DNA of 64,000 nucleotides from JAHEEL01 sp963836085 (GCA_963836085.1 CAWIHT010000008.1:62001-126000); one strand, 5' to 3'; numbered from the stretch's first letter, positions 8,930 through 18,582 are shown. A program made the numbers and translations. The notes: generated from the letters alone by a model not told the origin.

Positions 8930-10159
8930 CTAGAAGCGGCGGCGGCGGCGCTTGCGTTCGGATCCCGCCTTGAAGGGAGCCAACTCTTCGGGAGGCTGCC
9001 ATGCGAACAGATCAGAGACCCGCTCGTCGTTCGAGAACATCTTGATGATCGGAACGTTCAGGCCGGCGCGGCGCTGAATCCCGAGTACCTCGTTGACCTG
9101 GTCCCATTCGACGAGCGTGACGACGAGGCCGTCTTCTCCGGCCCGGGCTGTTCGGCCAGAGCGATGCAGGTAGGTCTTGGGATCGTCCGGTGGGTCGTAG
9201 TGCAAGACGATGTCCACACCGTCGATGTGGAGGCCGCGGGCTGCGACGTTGGTGGCAACCAGCGCTGTGGCCTTGCCCTCGCGGAAGCGGGTGAGCGACT
9301 GCTCGCGCTTCTGCTGGGGGAGGTCGCCGTGGATGGCTGCAGCCGGTACCCCGAGATCCCGGAGCTTCTTCGTGAGGTCGTCGGCCTGCCACTTGGTTCG
9401 GGTGAACATGAGCGTCCGATCGGCCGAACGGCTGAGGGCGGCTGCCATCTTGGGCTTGTCGAGGTGGTGCACTTTGAGAAAGCGGTGCTTCATCGTGTCG
9501 ACCATCTCGGTGTCGGACTCGACCTCGTGGCTCACCGGTTCGTTCATGTAGCGGTTGACCAGCTCCTGAACCTGCGAGTCGAGCGTTGCCGAGTACAGGT
9601 AGGTCTGGTGAACGTCCGGTACGGCCGCCATGATCTTGCGGACCTGCGGCATGAACCCCATGTCGGCCATCTGGTCGGCCTCGTCGAGGCAGACGACCGC
9701 GATGTCGTCGAGGCGTGCCTTGCGGCGCTCCATGAGGTCGATCAAGCGTCCCGGTGTTGCAATCAACAATTCGACGCCTGCATCGAGCGCATCGATCTGG
9801 TCCGTCATCGAGGCACCGCCGTAGACGGTGACGAGGCTGAAACCGCGGGCTTCGACGAGGGGTTTGAGGTCCCGGGTCAGCTGCATGGCCAGTTCCCGCG
9901 TCGGAACAAGCACCAGCGCCTTGGGGTGGAACGGCTCTGCGCGTTCGAGGCCCTCAACGATGGGGAGGCCGAAGGCGAGCGTCTTCCCTGAGCCGGTCTT
10001 TGCCTTGCCGAGCACGTCGACACCGGCAAGACCGTCGGGGATCGTCATGACTTGAATCGGGAACGGTTCGTGGATACCCGCGTCCGCCAGCACGGCGACA
10101 AGCTCGGGAGCTATCCCGAGATCGGAGAAGGTCGTGTCAGTGGCGAGTTCGTTGGTCAT
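8930..10159 (-). CDS. DEAD-box ATP-dependent RNA helicase
   Basis: 409 residues from the ATG at 10157-10159. Motifs in order are: the isolated Phe and Q-motif (TFSDLGIAPEL, then FPIQ), Walker A AKTGSGKT, PTRELA, TPGR, DEAD (VVCLDEADQM), SAT (LYSATLD), ARG-containing VAARGLHIDGVDIVLHYD, and HRSGRTARAG. The C-terminus is a short Arg/Lys-rich tail (KRRRRRF). It unwinds RNA in translation, ribosome assembly or RNA decay. The open frame extends 171 codons upstream without family resemblance, so the longer start is rejected. It is followed by cyclophilin and acr3 on the same strand. Confidence 0.93.
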   Translation of the reverse strand: MTNELATDTTFSDLGIAPELVAVLADAGIHEPFPIQVMTIPDGLAGVDVLGKAKTGSGKTLAFGLPIVEGLERAEPFHPKALVLVPTRELAMQLTRDLKPLVEARGFSLVTVYGGASMTDQIDALDAGVELLIATPGRLIDLMERRKARLDDIAVVCLDEADQMADMGFMPQVRKIMAAVPDVHQTYLYSATLDSQVQELVNRYMNEPVSHEVESDTEMVDTMKHRFLKVHHLDKPKMAAALSRSADRTLMFTRTKWQADDLTKKLRDLGVPAAAIHGDLPQQKREQSLTRFREGKATALVATNVAARGLHIDGVDIVLHYDPPDDPKTYLHRSGRTARAGEDGLVVTLVEWDQVNEVLGIQRRAGLNVPIIKMFSNDERVSDLFAWQPPEELAPFKAGSERKRRRRRF

Positions 10160-10268
10160 GAAGAGGTTGGCCGAATCCGGCCACTCCCAACGGTAGCGCT
10201 GGAACGGCAGTACCCCCTGCATCGTATCGGTAGCCTGTTGGCGAGACGAGACGGGAAGGAACGTCACA

Positions 10269-10565
10269 ATGCCATGCGGATGCTGTTTGGTTGCCACGGT
10301 CGGATCGATCGTTCCGCGTCTGACGCTGCTGTTTGTGTGGCTCTTCACCGACCTCGTCGACCGGGCGTTCGATGGGTGGATCGCCCCGCTGGTCGGTCTG
10401 CTGCTACTCCCGTTCACGACGCTCGCGTTTGTCTTCATGTGGGCACCGGGGAGCGGCGTCACCGGATTCGGCTGGGTGGTGATGGTGATCGCATTCCTCG
10501 TCGACCTGTCGTCGTACGCAGGCGGGGCGTACGGGCGTGGCCGAAAGGCGCAGGTAGTCGCCTGA
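10269..10565 (+). CDS. Small conserved membrane protein of unknown function
   Basis: 98 residues with three hydrophobic segments and a positively charged end (GRGRKAQVVA). The segment PRLTLLFVWLFTDLVDRAF, followed by PLVGLLLLPFTTLAF, is familiar from actinobacterial proteins annotated only as hypothetical membrane proteins. It is divergent from the helicase gene and convergent with the HAD phosphatase gene. No catalytic residues are evident; a function cannot be assigned. Confidence 0.75.
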   Translation: MPCGCCLVATVGSIVPRLTLLFVWLFTDLVDRAFDGWIAPLVGLLLLPFTTLAFVFMWAPGSGVTGFGWVVMVIAFLVDLSSYAGGAYGRGRKAQVVA

Positions 10566-10613
10566 TCTCCGATCAGACGCCTTGGGTTCTGTTCAGCGCC
10601 GAGGGTCCGCGCT

Positions 10614-11429
10614 TCAGCCGAGGACGCGACGCATGAGGCTCTGTCTCGCCGCAGCGCGCTTGCCGGCACCAACCCCGACGGCGAACGCGATGCCTGCCAT
10701 GCCGGCTGCTCCGACCGCAGCGGTCGTGCGCTTCACGACGGTCTTGCGGGTTCGGCTGAACTCCACGATCGGCCAGCCCCGGTGATAGGCGATGGCCTCG
10801 AGGGCCCGGTCCGGGTTCACGGCGACGGGATGGCCGACGATCTCGAGCATTGGCAGGTCGCCGGCCGAATCCGTATAGGCGTATGAGAGCCGGAGGTCGT
10901 ACCCGCGCTCTTCGGCAACCTTGGTGATGGCGATCGCCTTGCCTTCGCCGTAACAGAAGGGCTCCGCGAGTTCCCCGGTGTAGATGCCGTTCTCGATGGC
11001 TGCGACAGTGCCGATGCCCCCGGTGAGTCCGATGGCCGTTGCGAAGTCGCCGACGATCTCGATCGGTGAAGCCGACACGATGAACGTGTCGCGATCGGCG
11101 GCATGATGAAGGTCGAGCAGGCCGCGTGCCTCACGACGCACGTCACTCTCGAGTCGTGGGATGATCTGATCGCCGAGTTCGGCCATCCGATCGACCGGCA
11201 CCCCCTCGATCGCCTGGAGGACGCGGTTCTTCACGGCCTCGGTCTTCTCATCGGATGCCCCGGCGAAGAGGAACGTCGCAGCATTCGTCGCGTCGCCGAG
11301 GAGTTCGCGTTTCGACACCATCCCGGCCCGATAGGCCGCCATGCCGAGGGCGAAGACGGAGGAACCGCCGATGATCGTCCGATCGAGATCGAAGAACGCG
11401 GCGCCGCGAGGCGGGGTCGGCGTGCTCAT
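10614..11429 (-). CDS. HAD-superfamily IB phosphatase (SerB-like)
   Basis: 271 residues. Motif I is AAFFDLDRTII (DxDxT, with the nucleophile in the first Asp), motif II is FIVSASP, and motif III/IV is SYAYTDSAGDLPML. This is subfamily IB, which includes phosphoserine phosphatase and the actinobacterial lipid-head-group phosphatases. The last 40 residues contain a hydrophobic helix (AAVGAAGMAGIAFAVGVGAG), so it may be membrane-associated. The ATG overlaps the TGA of the acyl-CoA dehydrogenase gene (ATGA at 11426-11429), which indicates translational coupling. The real substrate is unknown; a phospholipid or CDP-linked intermediate is possible given the lipid neighbour. Confidence 0.88.
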   Translation of the reverse strand: MSTPTPPRGAAFFDLDRTIIGGSSVFALGMAAYRAGMVSKRELLGDATNAATFLFAGASDEKTEAVKNRVLQAIEGVPVDRMAELGDQIIPRLESDVRREARGLLDLHHAADRDTFIVSASPIEIVGDFATAIGLTGGIGTVAAIENGIYTGELAEPFCYGEGKAIAITKVAEERGYDLRLSYAYTDSAGDLPMLEIVGHPVAVNPDRALEAIAYHRGWPIVEFSRTRKTVVKRTTAAVGAAGMAGIAFAVGVGAGKRAAARQSLMRRVLG

Positions 11430-13204
11430 CTGGCCGCCTCCAGGCCGACCGCCGGGATGGCGAACAGATCCGCGGCTCCCGCCTTCACCGAGGGGAGCCA
11501 CCCTGCCGCACGTGGCAGAATGTGGTGAGCGTAGAACACGGCCGTGTCGATTTTCGCTTCGATCCATTCGTCGCGGTCCTCACCTGCTGCAGCGATGGCG
11601 AGGCGGGCGAGATAGGCCCCTCCCGCGACGGTGCCGAACATGTCGAGGTACGGTGTGGCGCCGGCCAGGCGGTCGTTCGGATCCTCGCACGCATTGAGCC
11701 AGTCGGTGGCCTCCCGCAGCGCGGCGATGGCGGCCGCCAGCGGTTCGCGGATCGAATCGAGACGGGGCTCGTCTGCCGCCTCGAGGGTTCCGTCGAGTGC
11801 AGTCATCTCGTCGAGATACGACCGAACCACCGCGCCGTCGTCCATTGGGAGTTTCCTCATCACAAGGTCGATGGCCTGGATCCCGTTCGTTCCCTCGTAG
11901 ATGGGTGTGATCCGAGCGTCGCGGTAGTGCTGAGGTGCTCCGGACTCCTCGACGTACCCCATGCCGCCGTGCACCTGGATGGCAATCGACGTCATCGCGA
12001 CGCCAACATCGGTGCACCACGCCTTCGCAACGGGGGTGAGAAGAGCGACCCGGGCGGATGCGGCCTTCCTTCCGTCCTCGTCGGTGTCGCGATGGGCGCG
12101 TTCTCCGGCAGCGGCCGTGTCATAGAGAAGTCCCCGGCAGGCTTCGTTGGAGGCCTTCATGGTCATCAGCATCCTGCGAACGTCCGGATGGTCGATGATC
12201 GGGGAGACCTCTGTCTTCGGCGTGCCGATCGCTCGGCCCTGTGTGCGCTCCTGCGCGTACGCCACGGCCTGCTGATACGCCCGCTCAGAGATCCCGAGGC
12301 CCTCGAGGCCGACCTCGCGCCGCGCCTGGTTCATCATCGCAAACATGTAGCGCATGCCCTGATTCGGTTCACCAACGAGGTAACCGACGGACTGGTCGAA
12401 TGAGAGCACGCAGGTCGGGCTGCCATGAATTCCGAGCTTGTGCTCGATGGAGACGGTCTCCACATGGTTCGACGAACCGACCGAGCCATCGGAACCGACG
12501 AGCATCTTCGGAACCACGAAGAGCGAGATGCCCCTGGTGCCGGGCGGTGCATCCGGGAGTCGTGCAAGCACGAGGTGAACGATGTTGTCGGTGAGGTCGT
12601 GGTCGCCCCACGTGATGAAGATCTTCGAACCGCTCACGAGGTACGTTCCGTTGTCGGATGGGACGGCCTTCGCTCGGAGGGCACCGACATCGGACCCGGC
12701 CTCGGACTCGGTGAGGACCATGGTGCCGGTCCATTCGGCGGTCACAAGGTTCTCGAGGTAGACCTCCCGCACGGCGTCGTCGGCGTGATCGCGAATCACG
12801 GTGATGGCCGAACCGGTGAGCATGGGGTTCAGGGAGAACGCGAGATTGGCGGCGACGAACATCTCGCTGATGGCGAAGCCCACCGTCTCGGGGAAGCCGT
12901 GTCCTCCGTACTCGGGGGGTCCGGCAACTGCACTCCAACCGGCATCGACGTACTTGCCCCATGCGTCCTTGAAGGCGTCCGGTGTGATCACCTGGCCTTC
13001 GACCAGGGTGCATCCGATCTCGTCGCCGGCCCGGTTGGTGGGGGCGACGACCTCGGCCATGAAGCGGCCTGCCTCGTCGAGGGCGCCATCGACCGTGTCG
13101 GGATCGACGTGCTCGAACCCGGGGAGTTGAATCAGGGAGTTGAGATCGGCGATGTGACGGAGATTGAACTTGATGTCGCGCAGCGGGGGTGTGAAATCAA
13201 CCAT
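11426..13204 (-). CDS. Acyl-CoA dehydrogenase (long form with C-terminal extension)
   Basis: 592 residues, as in the long FadE-type actinobacterial enzymes. Diagnostic segments are TEWTGTMVL-like flavin contact (AEWTGTMVLTESEAGSD), KIFITWGDHD, and YRDARITPIYEGTNGIQ, where the Glu of YEGTNG is the catalytic base. It oxidises acyl-CoA thioesters to the trans-2-enoyl form with FAD in beta-oxidation or a related pathway. After the core (about 470 residues) comes the extra helical C-terminal domain of this subgroup. It is the first gene of a two-gene unit with the HAD phosphatase. Confidence 0.94.
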   Translation of the reverse strand: MVDFTPPLRDIKFNLRHIADLNSLIQLPGFEHVDPDTVDGALDEAGRFMAEVVAPTNRAGDEIGCTLVEGQVITPDAFKDAWGKYVDAGWSAVAGPPEYGGHGFPETVGFAISEMFVAANLAFSLNPMLTGSAITVIRDHADDAVREVYLENLVTAEWTGTMVLTESEAGSDVGALRAKAVPSDNGTYLVSGSKIFITWGDHDLTDNIVHLVLARLPDAPPGTRGISLFVVPKMLVGSDGSVGSSNHVETVSIEHKLGIHGSPTCVLSFDQSVGYLVGEPNQGMRYMFAMMNQARREVGLEGLGISERAYQQAVAYAQERTQGRAIGTPKTEVSPIIDHPDVRRMLMTMKASNEACRGLLYDTAAAGERAHRDTDEDGRKAASARVALLTPVAKAWCTDVGVAMTSIAIQVHGGMGYVEESGAPQHYRDARITPIYEGTNGIQAIDLVMRKLPMDDGAVVRSYLDEMTALDGTLEAADEPRLDSIREPLAAAIAALREATDWLNACEDPNDRLAGATPYLDMFGTVAGGAYLARLAIAAAGEDRDEWIEAKIDTAVFYAHHILPRAAGWLPSVKAGAADLFAIPAVGLEAAR

Positions 13205-13248
13205 GCCGCGAGGATAGGCGACGGGACCAGGGCCGGAAAGGGAGGCGG

Positions 13249-13440
13249 CTAGGCGTCCGCGCCGATCGGCTGGAGGTCTTCGTTTTCGGACAGTTCATCC
13301 GAGGAGAGCAGCGTGCGGACGTCGAGGGCGAAGTCCATGACTCGCGTGTCGACCCACATGGCGTTCTCGCTCAACCATGAGTCGATGAACTCCACGGTTT
13401 GGAGGGTGGGTGTCGCTTGGTCAGTTCGTTCGGCGTTCAT
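13249..13440 (-). CDS. Small hypothetical protein
   Basis: 63 residues, acidic, without membrane segments; it contains MDFALDVRTLLSSDELSE. It sits 44 bp before the acyl-CoA dehydrogenase start and is divergent from the FKBP gene. The high third-position GC and ordered start (ATG at 13438-13440) suggest it is real and perhaps first in the dehydrogenase operon. No family is recognised. Confidence 0.55.
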   Translation of the reverse strand: MNAERTDQATPTLQTVEFIDSWLSENAMWVDTRVMDFALDVRTLLSSDELSENEDLQPIGADA

Positions 13441-13516
13441 CGCTTCCCGTTCACTCGCTTATCAAAGGGTACGCCGTAGGCTCTCGTACTCCTCATACAT
13501 CGACCAGAGGAGCCAC

Positions 13517-14050
13517 ATGCTCAAGCGTCATCTTGTCGTCGTGCTTGCGATGGCAGCCCTACTGCTCGCTGCGTGCTCATCGGGAGACGATTCAGCGTCC
13601 GACGACAATGCAACAACCGACTCCGCCGGAGGATTCATGGTTCAGGACGGCGATCTCCTCGAAGTGCACTACGTCGGCACGCTCGACGACGGTTCGACCT
13701 TCGATTCGTCACGTGAACGAGACACTCCGTTCACCTTCACCGTTGGCACCGAACAGGTCATCGGAGGGTTCGACGAGGCCGTGCGCGGCCTCAAGGTCGG
13801 CGATTCCCGCGTCGTGCGAATCCTCCCTGCCGACGCCTACGGTGAGCGGGACGAAGCACTCGTCGTCGAGTTGCCGTACGGAGCCGAACAGGCCGATGTC
13901 GCTGTTGGTGACGAGGTCGTCCTCAACACCGGCCAACCGGCCGTTGTGCTCGAGGTCAAAGAGGGAACGGTCGTGCTCGACGCGAACCACAAATTCGCCG
14001 GTCAGGCCTTGACCTTCGACATCGAGATCCTGTCGATCACCCGCCCGTAG
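13517..14050 (+). CDS. FKBP-type peptidyl-prolyl isomerase lipoprotein (SlyD-like)
   Basis: 177 residues. The lipoprotein signal ends LLLAACSSGDD (Cys19). The mature part is an FKBP domain of the SlyD type: LLEVHYVGTLDDGSTFDSS, PFTFTVGTEQVIGGFDEAV, then an inserted flap region and NHKFAGQALTFDIEILSI, which is the family C-terminal signature. It is a folding catalyst on the outer face of the membrane. ATG 13517 is chosen because it starts the signal peptide and follows AGAGGAGCC; the longer open frame upstream lacks one. It converges with the amidinohydrolase gene. Confidence 0.93.
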   Translation: MLKRHLVVVLAMAALLLAACSSGDDSASDDNATTDSAGGFMVQDGDLLEVHYVGTLDDGSTFDSSRERDTPFTFTVGTEQVIGGFDEAVRGLKVGDSRVVRILPADAYGERDEALVVELPYGAEQADVAVGDEVVLNTGQPAVVLEVKEGTVVLDANHKFAGQALTFDIEILSITRP

Positions 14051-14071
14051 GGCAGGGTCCCGGGCCGGAGA

Positions 14072-14968
14072 TCACACGCTTTCCCGATGCAACGGCCGGG
14101 TGAGGCACGTGGGGCCACCCTCGCACGGAAGGCAGAGTTCGTCGGCCTGAAACAGCGTCACATCGCACCCGGCCTCTTCCATGATCTCGACCGTTCGCGG
14201 GAATCCGTCGATCGCGAGGCAGCGCCGCGGCCCCACGGCCAGGACATTGAGATTGAGACCGGCGCTTGACGCGAACTCGTCGTCCGGGACGTGGAGGAGT
14301 TGATACCTCATCTCTTCCATGCGCTGGTAGAGCGCCGTCGGCACAAGGGGTGCTCGCACGAGCGCGAGGTCGACATCGAGTGGGTTCACCACGGAGAGCA
14401 GGTGGAGGCAGGCGTCCGGGCCGTTCCCATATGGCAGGTCGTAGGCCTCGACGCTGATGCCATGCGCATCCACGATCGCACGGAGTTGATCGATCCCGGC
14501 CTGGTTGGTGCGGAACCCCCGCCCGACCGCCAGCGTCCGTGCATCGAGCCAGCAACAGTCGCCACCTTCGATGATGCCCGGCGCTTCGATCGTTCCGAGG
14601 ACCGGCATCAGACCCTCGTAGAACGCCCGGTGGAGTTCGGCTTCATCCCTTCGGGCCGGCTTGCCGGGGCGGAGGATGATCACCCCGGCCGGGATGACGA
14701 ACGATGGGTCGTACGTGAATACCGAGTCCGCGAGACCGTCGGTCTCGTCGTCGGCGAACCAGCGGATCTGGACGCCGGCGGCCTCGAGCAGTTCTGTGAA
14801 CGCCTCGTACTGCGAGCCCAACGCACCTGCGTTGATCGGCTTCGCGTAGTGCCACTCGTCGGCGCTGGCCGTCAGGATCGCTCCCGGCCGTCGCATGGCC
14901 ACCTGCTTGAGATCGCCGACCATCGAGTCGACGCCGAAGTCGGGCCGCTCTTCGCTCTCAGAATCCAT
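14072..14968 (-). CDS. Amidinotransferase/dimethylarginine dimethylaminohydrolase family protein
   Basis: 298 residues of the guanidino-modifying pentein fold. Visible features are the N-terminal MRRPGA strand, EGGDCCWLD with the family Glu-Gly-Gly-Asp, and the C-terminal GGPTCLTRPL carrying the nucleophilic Cys. Members hydrolyse methylarginines, arginine or other guanidino compounds. The gene start overlaps the end of the ABC half-transporter gene by 11 bp, so it is the last gene of that operon. A GTG at 14977 is an alternative start. The exact substrate is undetermined. Confidence 0.87.
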   Translation of the reverse strand: MDSESEERPDFGVDSMVGDLKQVAMRRPGAILTASADEWHYAKPINAGALGSQYEAFTELLEAAGVQIRWFADDETDGLADSVFTYDPSFVIPAGVIILRPGKPARRDEAELHRAFYEGLMPVLGTIEAPGIIEGGDCCWLDARTLAVGRGFRTNQAGIDQLRAIVDAHGISVEAYDLPYGNGPDACLHLLSVVNPLDVDLALVRAPLVPTALYQRMEEMRYQLLHVPDDEFASSAGLNLNVLAVGPRRCLAIDGFPRTVEIMEEAGCDVTLFQADELCLPCEGGPTCLTRPLHRESV

Positions 14969-16784
14969 CGATGTCACGATCCTCTCGCTGGTGGTCGGAC
15001 TCGCCGGTCCATAGGTGTCGGAACTCGTCGCTCGATTCAAGCAACTCGTCCGCGGTGCCCTGCGCCGCCACAATTCCGTCCTGCATGACGACGACCAGGT
15101 CGGCTCGTTGGAGTGCCGGTCTCCGGTGGGAGACGACGAGGGCGGTGGCTCCTGATCCGTCGGCGAACAGGCGATCCCAGAGGAGTTGCTCGGTCTCGAC
15201 GTCGAGCGCGCTCGACAGGTCGTCGAAGACGAGCAGTTCGGGCCGCCGTACCAGCATGCGGGCGGCCGCTGAGCGTTGGACCTGGCCGCCGGAAAGCCGC
15301 ACCCCGCGCGGGCCGACCATGGTCTCGAGGCCTTCCGGCATGCTCTCGACGTCGGACTCCATCGTGGCCGTGTGGATCGCCTCAGCGACCTCGGCATCGC
15401 TTGCGTCGAGTCCGAGCCTGAGGTTCTCATCCAGCGTGAGCGAGAACAAGCGCGGCACCTGCGGTGTGTACGCGGTGCGAGGCGGCTTCATGAAGTCGGC
15501 CGGATCGGCGACCGGCTCCCCGTTCCACGAGATGGAACCGCCATCAACCGGGAGCAGTCCGAGCACCGAGCGCAGCAGCGTCGTCTTGCCCGAGCCGATA
15601 CGTCCGGTGAGGACCACGAACTGCCCCGGGTAGACCTCGAGGTCGATCGAGTTGATGCCGGCACCCGACGACGGGTACCGGTAGCTGAGATTGCGCGCGG
15701 AGACGAGCGGGGCGCCGTCCGGTTCCCGCACGGTGGTCCGGTAGGAGCCGGGTCGGACCGCTGGTGGCGGTGCGCCGAAGAGGTCGCGAGGGGCCACGAC
15801 GTCTTGCCACGTTGAACCGCGCATCAGCGAGATCATCCGATCAGCCGAGACGCCCGCCTGCTTGACGCGCGCGAGGAACAGCCCAACGAAGTAGGCCGAG
15901 TCGGTGACCATCGCCAGGAGGTAGACGAAGAGGCTGAACTCTCCGACCGTGAGCCCCGCTGAACCGTCGGTGGAGAGCGAACCAGCCGTCAGGATCAGGA
16001 TCAATCCGGTACCGATGCTGACCGTGTTGTGGAACACCGCTTCGAGCCCCGCGCTGAACGTGCGGTCCCGCACCATCATCTTGCGGCGCACAGCGTTCAG
16101 TTCGTCGAAGTGCTCGAGCATCGTGGACTCCGCGCCGGCGACCTTTACCGACTGCACCGAACCGAATGTCTCGCCGAGGAAACCGGTGATGGCCTCCGTC
16201 GACTCGCGTGCGGCCGTTCGATATCGCCGGATCGTCGAACCGGTGCGGCTCACGACCAGGATGATGATCGCCACCGGAGCGAACACGACCATCGTGATGA
16301 CCGGATCGATCGCGAAGAGCAGGATCACCGCGACGAGGGCGGACAGCATCGATCCGATGAAGTCGACGGTGAAGTCCATGGCTTCGACCGTGTGGTCCAC
16401 GTCGTCGCGGAAGCGCGAGACGACCTCACCGGGTGTCTCCTCGAGGGGGCGTGCCCCGGGCAGCGAGAAGATCCAGGAGAGCATCGACCCGCGCATCGAT
16501 GCGCCGGCACGGAATAGGATTTCGGAGTGCTGGCGCATCGCTGCGAAAACGATCATGATGCGCGCGAAGACGTACGCCCACAGGGCCAGAAGGATCGTGG
16601 GCAGGTTCCACCCCGCGGCCTCGCCGGTGAGATCGTCGAAGAACGCAGCGACGACCAACCCGACGAAGATCGGCATCGTCCAGATCGTGATCCACAACAG
16701 GACGCTGATCGAGTACCGAATCGGCTGATTGCGGATGAGCGCGAGGATCATGCGCATGATCGGAGCCTGTGATCGGGTGGTCAT
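14958..16784 (-). CDS. ABC exporter half-transporter with degenerate catalytic site (subunit 2)
   Basis: 608 residues: six-helix membrane domain (1-330) and C-terminal ATPase. ATPase motifs are Walker A GRIGSGKTT, Q-loop YTPQVP, signature LSGGQ (canonical) and the H-loop SHRRP. Walker B is LLVFDDLSSALD, with Asp where the catalytic Glu normally sits. With the partner at 16781-18541 this predicts a heterodimer in which this subunit supplies the degenerate Walker B and the good signature. The ATG overlaps the partner's stop by four bases. The substrate is unknown; drugs, lipids or peptides are all exported by this fold. Confidence 0.92.
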   Translation of the reverse strand: MTTRSQAPIMRMILALIRNQPIRYSISVLLWITIWTMPIFVGLVVAAFFDDLTGEAAGWNLPTILLALWAYVFARIMIVFAAMRQHSEILFRAGASMRGSMLSWIFSLPGARPLEETPGEVVSRFRDDVDHTVEAMDFTVDFIGSMLSALVAVILLFAIDPVITMVVFAPVAIIILVVSRTGSTIRRYRTAARESTEAITGFLGETFGSVQSVKVAGAESTMLEHFDELNAVRRKMMVRDRTFSAGLEAVFHNTVSIGTGLILILTAGSLSTDGSAGLTVGEFSLFVYLLAMVTDSAYFVGLFLARVKQAGVSADRMISLMRGSTWQDVVAPRDLFGAPPPAVRPGSYRTTVREPDGAPLVSARNLSYRYPSSGAGINSIDLEVYPGQFVVLTGRIGSGKTTLLRSVLGLLPVDGGSISWNGEPVADPADFMKPPRTAYTPQVPRLFSLTLDENLRLGLDASDAEVAEAIHTATMESDVESMPEGLETMVGPRGVRLSGGQVQRSAAARMLVRRPELLVFDDLSSALDVETEQLLWDRLFADGSGATALVVSHRRPALQRADLVVVMQDGIVAAQGTADELLESSDEFRHLWTGESDHQREDRDIDGF

Positions 16785-18541
16785 GCGAGCACCTCCTCCA
16801 TGCCGGTGGCGAGGAGTTGCGAGAACCGGGATTCCGGGTCGGCGGCAAGTGTCGAACGCTCACCGAACTCGGCCACCTGGCCGTCGTCGAGGATCAGGAT
16901 GTCGTCGGCGCGGGTGACCGTCCCGAGACGGTGGGCGATGACGATGCCGGTCCGACCCGCGAGCAGGTGATCCACGGCGCGTTCGATCAACGCCTCGGTC
17001 GCGGGGTCGAGCCGCGACGATGCCTCGTCGAGCACGACAACGCCCGGATCCTCGAGGAAGATCCGCGTGAAGGCGAGGAGTTGCGCCTGGCCGGCTGAGA
17101 GGCCGCCGCTCCCCGAATCGAGCAGCGTGTCGAGGCCGTTCGGCATTGATGCCAGCCACGGATCGAGTTCGAGCCGGTGGATGGCGTCGAGAATCTGTTC
17201 TTCCGGGATGTCGTCGTTGAAGAACGTCAGGTTGTCGCGGATCGAGGCGCGGAACAACTGCACATCCTGGGTGACCATGCCGACGCGTTTGCGGAAGTCG
17301 GCGACGTGGGCGTCCCACGTGGCGACACCACCGAGGCGCACGGTCCCGGCCTGCGGCTCGTAGAGGCGGGTAACGAGGCGGGCAATCGTCGACTTGCCGC
17401 TCCCGGTGCGGCCGAGGAGGCCGACGACCCGTCCGGCTCCGACTTCGAAGCTCACGTCGTTGAGGACGATCGCGTTGGTCTCGCCAGCCGTCGCGTCGTC
17501 GTATGAGAAGCTCACGTCGTCGAATGCGACGCTGAGGGCGCCCGAGCCGATTGACTGGCTTCCCTCGGCCTTGAGCTTGGTCTCGGCTGTCATCAGTTCG
17601 TCCACACGGGCGATTGCTGCTCCGGCCTTCTGGAGGTCTTCCATTTGTGCGCGGATCTGCTCCATCGGGTGGCGGGTCATCTCGACGTAGTGGAACACGA
17701 GGTAGACCGAGCCGATCGTCAACGTGCCGACACCGAACAACCACGAGCCGAGGACGAAGACGATGGATGTCGAGAGCCCGTAGAGGACGATGGTCGTGCT
17801 CCACATCGTCGCCCATCCCATCCAACTGCGGATCGTCTGGGGGAGCCACTTCTGCTGAATCTCGGTGAAGCGTCCCTCCATGTAGGGGCCTGCGCCGTTG
17901 GCGGCGATGTCCTCCGTGCCTTCCACGACCTCCCCGACGAACCCGAAGGCTTCGGCCGCGGTTGCGCGGACGGCCTTCCACCACGGAACGGCGATGCGAT
18001 GGAACGCGCTCATCGCACCGACGGCGAGCAGCGTGAAAGCTGTGACCGTCAGCCCGACGATCCAGCTCTCCAACCACAGCATCACGAGGATGCCGATCAC
18101 GAGGCCGCCGTTCCCGACGACCTTGATCATCATCGCCGAGAAGAAGTTGGACAACGAGGTCACGTCGCCATCGATGCGCTCGATCAGTTCGCCCGAAGAG
18201 TGGCCCTTGTGGAAGCCCATGTCGAGACGGATGACGTGGCTCGTCAGATCACCCCGGAGATGGTTCGTTGCCGACCAGCCGACATCCTCGGCGAGGTACG
18301 TCGCCCAGATCGCAAGGGCTTGCTGAGCCACGGCGACCAGCATGAAGGTGATCGCGATCGGGATGAGCGCGCTCGCGTTGCGCCCATCGATCGCTCCGTC
18401 GATGAACTGCTTGATCAGTTGCGGGTTCAGAAGCTGGAGCCCGATGGTTGCGAACAGCACGAAGCTGAGCAGCACGACGCGTGGTCGCAACGGCTTCAGG
18501 TAGTTGGTGAGGAGGTTGAAATACGCTCTTACAGGAATCAT
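16781..18541 (-). CDS. ABC exporter half-transporter with canonical Walker B (subunit 1)
   Basis: 586 residues: six-helix membrane domain followed by an ATPase. Motifs are Walker A GRTGSGKST, Q-loop VTQDVQ, signature LSAGQ (Ala replaces the usual Gly), Walker B VVVLDEASSRLD with the catalytic Glu, and H-loop AHRLG. The altered signature pairs with the degenerate Walker B of the downstream subunit, as in heterodimeric exporters such as TM287/288. It is the first gene of a three-gene leftward operon. Confidence 0.93.
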   Translation of the reverse strand: MIPVRAYFNLLTNYLKPLRPRVVLLSFVLFATIGLQLLNPQLIKQFIDGAIDGRNASALIPIAITFMLVAVAQQALAIWATYLAEDVGWSATNHLRGDLTSHVIRLDMGFHKGHSSGELIERIDGDVTSLSNFFSAMMIKVVGNGGLVIGILVMLWLESWIVGLTVTAFTLLAVGAMSAFHRIAVPWWKAVRATAAEAFGFVGEVVEGTEDIAANGAGPYMEGRFTEIQQKWLPQTIRSWMGWATMWSTTIVLYGLSTSIVFVLGSWLFGVGTLTIGSVYLVFHYVEMTRHPMEQIRAQMEDLQKAGAAIARVDELMTAETKLKAEGSQSIGSGALSVAFDDVSFSYDDATAGETNAIVLNDVSFEVGAGRVVGLLGRTGSGKSTIARLVTRLYEPQAGTVRLGGVATWDAHVADFRKRVGMVTQDVQLFRASIRDNLTFFNDDIPEEQILDAIHRLELDPWLASMPNGLDTLLDSGSGGLSAGQAQLLAFTRIFLEDPGVVVLDEASSRLDPATEALIERAVDHLLAGRTGIVIAHRLGTVTRADDILILDDGQVAEFGERSTLAADPESRFSQLLATGMEEVLA

Positions 18542-18582
18542 CTCGTGTCCTAGGTCGTCCGGCGGGGGCCACAGCGGCCATC

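Noticed and set aside
10160..10672. N-terminal extension of the DEAD-box helicase to 580 residues
   Set aside because: The extension overlaps the divergent small membrane protein gene, has no family similarity and reads as non-coding.
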